Shown here: positions 39,293-47,096 of the stretch, piece by piece
How positions within the stretch are numbered: position 1 is the stretch's first letter
How the letters are laid out: each line of letters opens with the position of its first letter
Assembly (NCBI GenBank): GCA_013177895.1
Contig: JABLXV010000014.1
Location: 1 to 55,182, forward strand
Direction: 5' to 3'
DNA length: 55,182 nt
From: Brevinematales bacterium
Lineage (GTDB): Bacteria > Spirochaetota > Brevinematia > Brevinematales > GWF1-51-8
Translations under genes and position numbers: made by a program
Notes under the pieces: model-generated
Told to the model about the DNA's origin: nothing
What the model saw: only the letters and a program-made list of their open reading frames with translations
Databases searched by the model: none

Positions 39293-40153
39293 CTACCGCA
39301 GAAGAGCCAGAACAAGCTGAGGCTTCTGATTAGCCTGAGCAAGCATAGCAGTCGCGGCCTGAGTGAGTATCTGATTCTTTACGAAATCACTCATCTCAGT
39401 AGCCATATTGGTGTCGCGAATGCGGGATTCGGCAGCCTGCAGGTTTTCAGCACCGATCATCAAAGCTTTACCGGTATATTCGAGACGGTTCTGGTATGCA
39501 CCGAGATCCGCTCTCTGCTTATTCACTTTGGTCAACGCAACGTCAATCAAACCGATAGACATATTCGCGTTTTCAGGAGTGCTGAGGCTTACGATGGTAT
39601 TGTTAACCGGGTTTTTCATACCGAGAGCGGCGGCGGTCATCGTACCGACGAAGGCCTGTTCTCTCTGGTCCATATTCGCACCGAGGTGGAACCACATACT
39701 CGCAGTAGGAGTGTTTCCGATACTCGGCTGAGCGAAACGGCCGGTCAGCATGTTCAAACCGTTAAACTGGGCATGGGAAGCGATACGATCCAATTCGTCC
39801 ACCATCTGGGAAACTTCCACTTGAATCATCATACGATCGGTAGTGTCGTAGATACCGTTCGCAGCCTGAACGGAAAGTTCACGAAGACGCTGTAAAATAT
39901 CGGTGGATTCCTGGAGATAACCTTCGGTAGTCTGGATGAAGGAAACGGCATCCTCAGTGTTTTTCACAGCTCGCCATAAGCCGCGAACCTGAGCACGCAT
40001 TTTCTCAGAGACAGCCAACCCTGAAGCATCGTCGCCGGCTTTGTTGATACGCATTCCGGAAGACAGCTTCTCGATGTTCTTGTCCATTTCGAGCCCATCA
40101 TTTTTCAACGCACGATTGGCAAAGATTGCGCTGAGGTTGTGATTGATGATCAT
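39293..40153 (-). CDS. flaB: Flagellin FlaB-like, copy 1
   Basis: A 286-residue core flagellin, very close to canonical spirochaete FlaB. It has [63 protein letters not shown], a [11 protein letters not shown] segment, and the C-terminal [21 protein letters not shown]...[10 protein letters not shown]. No signal peptide. GGAGGATTTT precedes the ATG. A hairpin lies 25-50 bases upstream in the leader. It lies upstream of, and in the same orientation as, the second flagellin. Confidence 0.96.
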   Translation of the reverse strand: MIINHNLSAIFANRALKNDGLEMDKNIEKLSSGMRINKAGDDASGLAVSEKMRAQVRGLWRAVKNTEDAVSFIQTTEGYLQESTDILQRLRELSVQAANGIYDTTDRMMIQVEVSQMVDELDRIASHAQFNGLNMLTGRFAQPSIGNTPTASMWFHLGANMDQREQAFVGTMTAAALGMKNPVNNTIVSLSTPENANMSIGLIDVALTKVNKQRADLGAYQNRLEYTGKALMIGAENLQAAESRIRDTNMATEMSDFVKNQILTQAATAMLAQANQKPQLVLALLR

Positions 40154-40177
40154 AAAATCCTCCTTGATATATGAAAC

Positions 40178-40202
40178 CCGGCATCCATGCCGGATTTTTT
40201 TT
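40178..40202. terminator. Hairpin with T-run in the flagellin leader
   Basis: CCGGCAT (40178-40184) with ATGCCGG (40187-40193), followed on the plus strand by a run of eight T. On the plus strand it looks like a terminator; on the minus strand it would be a hairpin in the 5' leader of flagellin copy 1, 25 bases before the ATG. Confidence 0.45.
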
Positions 40203-40393
40203 CCGTAAAAAAGCTAAAGGGTTTGTGGAAAGTGCCGAAAATTAAGTTAGAGGAAATAGTAAAAATCCCCATCGAGCAAAACCACACATTCCTTGCTCAA
40301 TATATCGACGCGTGCCCCGGTAATCTTTATAGTGTTTTTATAAATAATTTTCAGGAAATTTCGGGTTTGATGAAAAATTCGTGAAAAGGTTAG

Positions 40394-40419
40394 AAATCCT
40401 TAAAATATTTTAAGGATTT
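40394..40419. promoter_or_regulatory. Perfect 26-bp palindrome, candidate operator
   Basis: Half-site AAATCCTTAAAAT is followed immediately by its exact reverse complement, with no spacer. It ends 14 bp before the -35 box of the glucan-cluster promoter and no T-run follows, which favours a dimer-binding site over a terminator. Apart from this, the promoter and the flagellin-leader hairpin, the 343-bp gap 40154-40496 shows nothing I can name. Confidence 0.65.
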
Positions 40420-40433
40420 GAAGGAAAAAAGTA

Positions 40434-40461
40434 TTGACAAAACGTAAAACTACTTTAAACT
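40434..40461 (+). promoter_or_regulatory. Promoter of the glucan-uptake cluster
   Basis: TTGACA (40434-40439) and TAAACT (40456-40461) with 16 bp between; the first ATG of the cluster is at 40497. No other good promoter is seen up to the terminator at 48.5 kb. Confidence 0.6.
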
Positions 40462-40496
40462 TAAAAAAATGTAAAAAATCGATGGAGGTTACTAAT

Positions 40497-41888
40497 ATGA
40501 AGTTATTGAGAATACTTTTCTTATTTGCGATAGTATTGACTGTATCGTCGCAGGGGTATTCGAAAGCTGCATTGGATAAAAGTCAATTATTGGTGTATAT
40601 TACCAATTCTGCAATAGCATTGACAAACTGGGCAGGATTAAATTATGGATGGGATGCAGATGATAATCTTATAGGCGCGTCTATGGTGTTAACCTATCCG
40701 AAATTTTCAACAAATTCAATATCAAATATTACCCAGTATCTCTATCCGCCTAAGACAACAGAAAACAGATGTGAATTATCCGATGACTCTAAAATGTCCA
40801 GTGCGAATTCTCAAACTTCTGGAGAAATATTCGGGTTATGGTTCACTTGGGATACAAACGGTTTTTATTATGCGATACAAGGGCAATCGGTAGGGAGATG
40901 GAATAATATTTTATTCCTTATTGACCGGGTAACCAATGTCGGCACGCGTTCGATGCAGGATATGAATACTGGATGGAAACGTAATATCAACCTATACCAG
41001 TGGGATACCGATTTTTATTTGGGATTTTGGTGCGCAAATGACCAACCCTATTTAACTGGCGGTGGCGGGTATCAGGCTTGGCGAACCGTAAGTATCGATC
41101 CTTCGGGTGGGTTATATGTTGGATGGGAGCAATTATGTAGTGTCGCGGTAGGTGGGGCGGCTACTTGGAATATTGCAGGATTAAGCAATACATTTTTTAT
41201 GAATTTTAATGGAAATGATGAATCTGATTCAACTGAAAGAGTGGTATTAGGCTTTGTAAAATGGAGCCTATTTACGAATGGTATGTCTCCGACATATATA
41301 TCAAATATGACAATTAAAATTGCGGCCGTTAGTACTGGACCAGATGATGGAAGTCCTGTATATGATTTTTGCCCCGATAATTTAGGGGGTATAAATCCTC
41401 TCAACCCACGGGTTGCTCTAGAGAATTACTTTTTATTAAATGTTTTTACCAATGGGCATGTAAATACTAATTATTCGCCTCAAATAAATGGAAAAATGTA
41501 TGCTATTCCTGGGGCGAGCGATTACTTAAGTATTATTGTTCCCGAGTTTAGTTCCGCCAAGGATAATTTTAGTAATAACACCTCTTACTTAGTACCGGAT
41601 CAAGGTGGAGAAATTACTTTTACTATTGACGCAGCTAAAATGGATAGTATTGGGTATCTATATTCAGTGAAAGTTTATGTTTTTGATTTAGCTGGGAATA
41701 AAGTAGCGACAATCTATGACGGAGTCGATACTCTTGATAATAGTAACATCGGACAATATTTAAAGTGGGATGGGAAAGATGATAAAGGTAGTATAGTCGG
41801 TATGGGCACATACATAGTAGTGTTAAGTGGGTTTAATCCCTCCAGCGATGCCATCAAGCTGAAGGGAATTGTAAACGTAATCCGTTAG
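40497..41888 (+). CDS. Secreted protein with FlgD-Ig-like C-terminal domain
   Basis: A 463-residue exported protein. The signal peptide is MKLLRILFLFAIVLTVSSQG with cleavage near YSKA. The central region (about 40-340) is Trp/Asn/Tyr-rich and beta-rich, with an acidic DGSPVYDFCPDN segment, like sugar-binding or dehydrogenase-associated surface domains; I do not recognise the family. The last ~85 residues (YSVKVYVFDLAGNKVATIYDG...LKWDGKDDKGSIVGMGTYIVVL) are a FlgD-Ig/type-A-CTD-like fold. ATG 40497 follows GGAGG; an upstream TTG in frame is part of the -35 box. First gene of the cluster. Confidence 0.8.
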   Translation: MKLLRILFLFAIVLTVSSQGYSKAALDKSQLLVYITNSAIALTNWAGLNYGWDADDNLIGASMVLTYPKFSTNSISNITQYLYPPKTTENRCELSDDSKMSSANSQTSGEIFGLWFTWDTNGFYYAIQGQSVGRWNNILFLIDRVTNVGTRSMQDMNTGWKRNINLYQWDTDFYLGFWCANDQPYLTGGGGYQAWRTVSIDPSGGLYVGWEQLCSVAVGGAATWNIAGLSNTFFMNFNGNDESDSTERVVLGFVKWSLFTNGMSPTYISNMTIKIAAVSTGPDDGSPVYDFCPDNLGGINPLNPRVALENYFLLNVFTNGHVNTNYSPQINGKMYAIPGASDYLSIIVPEFSSAKDNFSNNTSYLVPDQGGEITFTIDAAKMDSIGYLYSVKVYVFDLAGNKVATIYDGVDTLDNSNIGQYLKWDGKDDKGSIVGMGTYIVVLSGFNPSSDAIKLKGIVNVIR

Positions 41889-41901
41889 AAAGGAGGATAG
41901 A

Positions 41902-42846
41902 ATGAGAAAAATAAAGCTTATTTCAGTATGTTTTATCATAGCATTTATTTCATCTGTAAACGGATTATTTGGAGAGATAGTAGAAAGCCGATATATTGGT
42001 GGAAAAGTAGTGGGTAAGGGTGGCGCTATTTCGGCCGATTCAATGGGAGTTTCCTCAATCTTCTTTAACCCCGCTGCATTATCGGATATAAAGAAGAGTT
42101 TGGAAGTGTGGGTTGCCTATGGAATGCCATATGAATCTGTTGGAACGCTAGCTCTACATGAATTTGCATTTGCGGCTGGATATAATCTGGGAGCCGTTAA
42201 AGTTGCAGTGGGTTTTAAATCCACGGGCGATTTTAATACCTTATCTTATAATTATATCTATTGTGGAGGAGGCACATCGTTTGACCTTGGAAGTTCTGTT
42301 TTCAAATCGCTTGCCGTGGGTTTGAATATTAAACTAGTTGATTTACATGCTGGAAATGTTCCTACCTATTCCCTCTTTACCATGAATAGTGATGCTCTCG
42401 GATTTTCGTTGGATGTTGGAGTTCAACTCGCAATGTTTAACAAGGATCTTGTTTTTGCAATAAATGGGAAAAATCTATACTCCTCGACCTTATCTTTAAT
42501 TGCAGGAGGAGTAGGCGACACCCTAAAGAGAGATTTGTTTTTAGGTCTTAAATATAATGTAACAAAATTCCTCAATCTCACACTTGATTATAACGTTCTG
42601 GGCTCTGATCATTCGGTCGCATATTTAAATCTTTTTGGGGATAGTTTTTCATTCGCGAATCTCTATTTCGGGATAGAATTCGATTACTTGGAAAACCTTG
42701 AAATCTATACCGGATTTAATGAAGGCTCTCTCACTTTAGGTGTAGGATTAACAGATTCAGACTATTTTAAAATAGACCTTGGGTTGTGGGTCGTACCGGG
42801 ATTGAAGATGTATAGTCATATCGGTTTGTCCATCAGACCCTTCTAA
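41902..42846 (+). CDS. PorV/UPF0164-like outer-membrane protein
   Basis: A 314-residue exported protein with signal peptide (ISVCFIIAFISSVNGLFGE). The start of the mature chain, GKVVGKGGAISADSMGVSSIFFNPAALSD, is the N-terminal pattern of PorV/PorQ and spirochaete UPF0164 proteins, a FadL-related beta-barrel group. The rest alternates in amphipathic strands and ends with a C-terminal aromatic (IRPF), as outer-membrane barrels do. AAGGAGG precedes the ATG; 13 bp after the previous stop. Likely outer-membrane channel or secretion shuttle. Confidence 0.78.
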   Translation: MRKIKLISVCFIIAFISSVNGLFGEIVESRYIGGKVVGKGGAISADSMGVSSIFFNPAALSDIKKSLEVWVAYGMPYESVGTLALHEFAFAAGYNLGAVKVAVGFKSTGDFNTLSYNYIYCGGGTSFDLGSSVFKSLAVGLNIKLVDLHAGNVPTYSLFTMNSDALGFSLDVGVQLAMFNKDLVFAINGKNLYSSTLSLIAGGVGDTLKRDLFLGLKYNVTKFLNLTLDYNVLGSDHSVAYLNLFGDSFSFANLYFGIEFDYLENLEIYTGFNEGSLTLGVGLTDSDYFKIDLGLWVVPGLKMYSHIGLSIRPF

Positions 42847-42866
42847 TGAACTAAGAGGAGGAGATA

Positions 42867-44477
42867 ATGAAAACGAAGATATTAGGTGCATTGCTTTTGT
42901 TATTCATATTTTCACAAGCAATGTTCGCGGGAATCACATGGAATGCTTTTATGGAAGGGGGCATCCAGTGGTATAACGATGCTGCTGGAACGGTTGTTTC
43001 CAATGGAACATGGAAAATTTATCCGTATAGTGATACTCACTATGGTTATTATGAGTTGAGGATGAATCTGCTTAGTGATAATGGTTGGACTGGTTGGGGA
43101 AATTTGCAGATGTATATGTTGGATTCCTCTGCAGCCAATATGCAGATAAAAAATCCGCAAATTCATTTTTCTTATCGTCCAAATAAATTGAATTTCTCAT
43201 TAATTCGAAACGAGAACTGGACATGGTTGGGACAGCCATACTTGAGTATTTTTGGTCAGAAGAACGTGGATCAAAAAACAGTAACTTTTTACTTTGAGCA
43301 AAGTGACCAGATATTGAAAGGATTACATACAAAAACAGTAATCTATGGAAAAGATATTAATGATAACTATCTGGGAAATCGAATCGATGGCGGGTATAAG
43401 CTTGGTAAATTTTTCTCGGGATCGTTGGGTTTTACGTTTTCTATGAAGCGTTGGGCGGCTGTTAGCAATAATTCGGTATTAGGGTTTGGTTATGATGCTA
43501 ACGCAAATATCATTCTTCCCGCAGGCATCAACGTGTTTGTGGGATTGGAATTTAACCATATCGATGAACCATGGAGAGGTCCATTAACAAACACTCCTTT
43601 TTTAGGCTCTATAGATGCTCTTGCTTATCGTTTTGAGTTAAAGTCGTCATTCCCTACAATGGCAGGAAACTTTAATCTCAATGGAAGCATAATGTATAAA
43701 GGAAAGAACTATGATGCCGATGCGCAGTTTGGTGGAACCGGTGGAAACTGGTTTGAGGAATTTTTCCAATTCCTTTACTCGTTCCCTCTAAAAATGATCG
43801 ATTTTGAGTTTAATATGAAATATGCGCACCCTGTCTATGCTTCTATAGCAAAATTTGGTAGTCCTGTGCTACCCACAAAAACAATTGTCAATACCAACTG
43901 GATTTGGGGATATCATATTTGGGATTATACTGAAGGAGTTTATGGAACTGGGCAGGTTTTAAATTATTATGCAAAGCTCAGTGTTCAGTTTAAGAAGGGC
44001 ATCAAATTTTTTGCGAGTTATATTGTTTATAAACCGGGAAGTATTGAACTTTGGGGTGGAAATAATAAATATGATGATAATAAAGATAATGATGCATTGT
44101 TCTTCGAGTTAAAGTTTGAGAATGAGACCGGAAAGATCAATTTGCAGTATAAAATCTACCGTGCTTTTTATGATGATCCTGCTTATCGGATTGAAGCGGG
44201 TGGTCTTGAATTGGTTGCAAATATTACATCGCAGTTGAAACTATACTCACGTGTATTACTGATGAACAGTGGCGGCGCTATTCTGACCTCCAGCGGTTCC
44301 TCCACATGGTGGAACTATTTCGGTCAAATTCAGTATTATCCGGTTAATAATATGGGAATCTTCCTTGAGTTTGGTAACGGCGGCGACTCAGATCGTTTAA
44401 CGAGTACGGTTGGAGCAACTTATTCCGCTAAGCAGTTTGAAAGGAAGATAGTTTTAAAGTTTAACTATAATATATAA
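42867..44477 (+). CDS. Predicted outer-membrane beta-barrel protein A
   Basis: A 536-residue exported protein with a clean signal peptide (LGALLLLFIFSQAMFA-G). The mature chain is rich in alternating aromatic/polar strands (for example IKFFASYIVYKPGSIELWGG, KINLQYKIYRAFYDD) and closes with VLKFNYNI, a barrel-like end. No Cys lipobox. No family recognised; the pattern suits a large monomeric barrel of porin type. Strong ribosome site GAGGAGG. In an operon between the PorV-like gene and a second barrel, hence a candidate oligosaccharide pore. Confidence 0.7.
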   Translation: MKTKILGALLLLFIFSQAMFAGITWNAFMEGGIQWYNDAAGTVVSNGTWKIYPYSDTHYGYYELRMNLLSDNGWTGWGNLQMYMLDSSAANMQIKNPQIHFSYRPNKLNFSLIRNENWTWLGQPYLSIFGQKNVDQKTVTFYFEQSDQILKGLHTKTVIYGKDINDNYLGNRIDGGYKLGKFFSGSLGFTFSMKRWAAVSNNSVLGFGYDANANIILPAGINVFVGLEFNHIDEPWRGPLTNTPFLGSIDALAYRFELKSSFPTMAGNFNLNGSIMYKGKNYDADAQFGGTGGNWFEEFFQFLYSFPLKMIDFEFNMKYAHPVYASIAKFGSPVLPTKTIVNTNWIWGYHIWDYTEGVYGTGQVLNYYAKLSVQFKKGIKFFASYIVYKPGSIELWGGNNKYDDNKDNDALFFELKFENETGKINLQYKIYRAFYDDPAYRIEAGGLELVANITSQLKLYSRVLLMNSGGAILTSSGSSTWWNYFGQIQYYPVNNMGIFLEFGNGGDSDRLTSTVGATYSAKQFERKIVLKFNYNI

Positions 44478-44503
44478 TTATTCAGGAAAATAGGAGGAAT
44501 AAT

Positions 44504-46072
44504 ATGAATGCTGTTAAGAAAATAATGACGGTGGTCTTATTTACGGTGTTTTATATGATTGGGTTTTCAAATACTTCCCATAGTGCTATGCTTCTTTTTA
44601 AAGGGAAAGGGTTCTTTTTAATGAATATGAAGATGGATATGTCAAATATTCTTGTAAATCCTTTCGGAACCGGACAACCTTTACTAACAAGTTCTTCATT
44701 CTTAAAAATTGATCTTTATCCAACATATGAAGATAAAAATTTTAAATCGGAATTGAAAATAAAAATAAATCCTTATGCTACGGGAACAGATTATTTACTC
44801 GCTGACGGATTTAATTTTATTTATGATACGGATTCCGCGAATATTGCGATCTTTGTTAATAGATATGGCTTTAGATTTCATGATCCCATGTTTACTGGTA
44901 TAGAACAGTATAATTGGGAAAATTCGAAATACAGTTATGACAGGCCTGTCTATTTTTCCTATAATAATTCTGTACAGACACCAGCGTTTTATGAAGGCGA
45001 AAAGGTAGATGATCGTTTCCTCAAACTTGGTTATGGTTTAACCGGTATTTATTTAGGAAGTAAAGGTGATTTAAGCTATGAAATAGCTGCGTATTTGAAT
45101 AAATGGCAAACAAGTTCGCATATTCAGGCCGATGTTGCATACGATATGGGGCTTTTAAAAGCGGGTGTCATTTTTAAGCTTGACAATCATCCAAATAGTG
45201 ATGTAGCAAAGGGCGCTGCCTATAATCTGACCAATGTTTTCGATGGATTGGTACAGCGCTATAATAATGCGTTTGTCACCTATTCAGCAGGATTATTTGG
45301 TAATGTTAACCTTGAGGTACTCAATATCTTTTTTGAGGGTGTATACCGAACCGGAACTGGTATGCCGGGTGTTGCGACAAATACAAGTAAGAATGGGTTA
45401 ATTGATATCTATGCCGGGGTTGGATCCGATATTATTCCCGGATCTTCTATAGAGGTAGCCACACTTTATAGAATGTATACTCCTGGAACTGACTATAGAA
45501 TGGACATCATGGTAAAAGATTATAATGCACTTGACTTCGGCGACGTCCAACTATTCTTGTTAGCAAATGTAGTCATCTTTTCAGGCAAGTTCTCTTCTAC
45601 TGATTTAAGCGGTATGGGGGCTTCGTTAAGCGCACGAATACCTATGTTTGATTTAATTACACTGAGAGTTGCGGCAACATATGAATCTTATACAATTTCA
45701 ACAAATAATACCGCGGATTTAGTTCTTAAGGCTACTGTTGATTATTACTTTGATGAGACCTCATGGGTATATGCTGGTATTGTGATGTATAATCTTATGA
45801 AGTTCAACGGATTAACAGCGTATGAACCTTCATATTTCTTACCCGTGGTAGGTTTTGTCTCGTCACCATTTGAATCTTTACGTCTATCATTGACATTTGG
45901 ATATAATGTCGAAGTATTTGAATATGATAATAGTGGTGCTAACATGGAAAATATTGTGTCCAAGAGTATTGCCACTGTTCCTGTTGGAGCAGAAACTCAG
46001 GTATATTCCACAGATTGGCTTAAAATGGTTGCCAATCCATCGGTAAACTTTACTGCTAATATTATATTTTAA
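44504..46072 (+). CDS. Predicted outer-membrane beta-barrel protein B
   Basis: A 522-residue exported protein; the signal peptide is in VVLFTVFYMIGFSNTSHSA. The mature part consists of alternating amphipathic strands (DLSYEIAAYLNKWQTSSH, LFGNVNLEVLNIFFEGVYRTG, SLRLSLTFGYNVEVFEYD) and ends in VNFTANIIF with a terminal Phe, the classical outer-membrane sorting end. Similar in length and style to the preceding barrel, though direct homology is not obvious by eye. TAGGAGGA precedes the ATG. Codon usage is strongly AT-rich. Confidence 0.7.
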   Translation: MNAVKKIMTVVLFTVFYMIGFSNTSHSAMLLFKGKGFFLMNMKMDMSNILVNPFGTGQPLLTSSSFLKIDLYPTYEDKNFKSELKIKINPYATGTDYLLADGFNFIYDTDSANIAIFVNRYGFRFHDPMFTGIEQYNWENSKYSYDRPVYFSYNNSVQTPAFYEGEKVDDRFLKLGYGLTGIYLGSKGDLSYEIAAYLNKWQTSSHIQADVAYDMGLLKAGVIFKLDNHPNSDVAKGAAYNLTNVFDGLVQRYNNAFVTYSAGLFGNVNLEVLNIFFEGVYRTGTGMPGVATNTSKNGLIDIYAGVGSDIIPGSSIEVATLYRMYTPGTDYRMDIMVKDYNALDFGDVQLFLLANVVIFSGKFSSTDLSGMGASLSARIPMFDLITLRVAATYESYTISTNNTADLVLKATVDYYFDETSWVYAGIVMYNLMKFNGLTAYEPSYFLPVVGFVSSPFESLRLSLTFGYNVEVFEYDNSGANMENIVSKSIATVPVGAETQVYSTDWLKMVANPSVNFTANIIF

Positions 46073-46100
46073 TTGATATTATATTATTAAGGAGGTAAAA

Positions 46101-46601
46101 ATGAAATCTATAAAGAAGTTCCTCCTATCTATTTTAGGAATATTCATGATAAGTACCGTGTTTTCTTCATGCGGAGTGCTCGATGCGGTTAAGGATCGTT
46201 ATATCCCTTATGAATTGGTAGGTGTTCAGGAAAGCGAAGTATTGGTAAAGTTTGTTTTCGATGCGCCGTCTGCTACAGAAGTATGGCTGGCCGGCTCGTT
46301 TAATAACTGGTCGCAGAGTAAGAGTAATCCCGCGTATCCCGCGGTGCCGCTTGCGCAAAACGCCCGTGTTGTTATGTCGCTCGATCCGAAGACGGGCTAT
46401 TGGGTAGCAACTATTCCATTGGCGCCCGGCAGATATCAGTATAAGTATATAGTCGATACTTCCAACTGGCAGGAAGACCCGAACACTCCCGAGCACGTGG
46501 ATGACGGCTTTGGCGGAAACAACTCCATTGTAATGGTAACTATGCCAAGCGGTGAAACGGAAGCGCCTAAAGAAGAAAAGGCTCCTGAGCCGGTGCAATA
46601 G
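46101..46601 (+). CDS. Lipoprotein with CBM48/AMPK-type glycogen-binding domain, copy A
   Basis: A 166-residue lipoprotein: signal peptide with lipobox FSSC, Cys24 lipidated. Residues ~45-145 form an early-set CBM48/AMPK-beta-like glycogen-binding domain: VWLAGSFNNWSQ, then GYWVATIPLAPGRYQYKYIVD and NWQEDPNTP. The Trp of FNNW and of GYW match the alpha-glucan-stacking positions of that family. The C-terminal tail is Glu/Pro/Lys-rich. AAGGAGGT precedes the ATG. Its sister gene starts 19 bp downstream. Predicted to bind alpha-1,4-glucan on the envelope. Confidence 0.85.
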   Translation: MKSIKKFLLSILGIFMISTVFSSCGVLDAVKDRYIPYELVGVQESEVLVKFVFDAPSATEVWLAGSFNNWSQSKSNPAYPAVPLAQNARVVMSLDPKTGYWVATIPLAPGRYQYKYIVDTSNWQEDPNTPEHVDDGFGGNNSIVMVTMPSGETEAPKEEKAPEPVQ

Positions 46602-46620
46602 TTCGAGATAAGGGGAATAA

Positions 46621-47079
46621 ATGAATCGTAGGTTATATAGTTTGAAGCATTTATGGATGGCATTACTACTAGGGTTAGTTTTTTGCCTGACGGGTTGTGA
46701 TGATTCGGAAGTGATGGATAGGGTGTTACCCTATAAAGTCCTGGGTTCTCTTGGCGGCAGTGAAATTTTAGTAAAATTTAATTTCGACGAGCCGACAGCC
46801 CGGGAGGTATGGCTTATCGGGGATTTTAACAATTGGGCGGTTGGTTTATCTAACCCTTTCTATCCCGATGCTCCTTTATCGCAGGGTGCCAAGGTTGCCA
46901 TGCGAATGGATCCCACAACTGGATTTTGGACGGTAACTATCCCTTTGGTCGCGGGTCGTTATATGTATCAGTACGCGATTGATCAGGGAATCATTGTTCA
47001 AGGCGATCCGAATAACTCTGATAAGCATGAATTGGCAGATGGGACATTTAAATCAGTGGTTTATGTTATAGACAAATAA
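46621..47079 (+). CDS. Lipoprotein with CBM48/AMPK-type glycogen-binding domain, copy B
   Basis: A 152-residue lipoprotein with lipobox LTGC. Tandem paralogue of the previous gene: a shared mature start (MDRVLPYKVLG against KDRYIPYELVG), then SEILVKFNFDEPTAREVWLIGDFNNWA and GFWTVTIPLVAGRYMYQYAID. The ligand-site tryptophans are kept; the acidic C-terminal tail of copy A is absent. Its third-position GC is higher than that of the barrel genes. The sugar-binding protein gene follows 17 bp downstream. Confidence 0.85.
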   Translation: MNRRLYSLKHLWMALLLGLVFCLTGCDDSEVMDRVLPYKVLGSLGGSEILVKFNFDEPTAREVWLIGDFNNWAVGLSNPFYPDAPLSQGAKVAMRMDPTTGFWTVTIPLVAGRYMYQYAIDQGIIVQGDPNNSDKHELADGTFKSVVYVIDK

Positions 47080-47096
47080 AGTTTTTGGAGGCATAC

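Noticed and set aside
40187-40384. A 65-codon plus-strand frame in the flagellin-glucan cluster gap
   Set aside because: Its ATG is inside the stem of the 40178 hairpin, there is no ribosome site, and the product resembles nothing; the gap is better explained by regulatory sequence.
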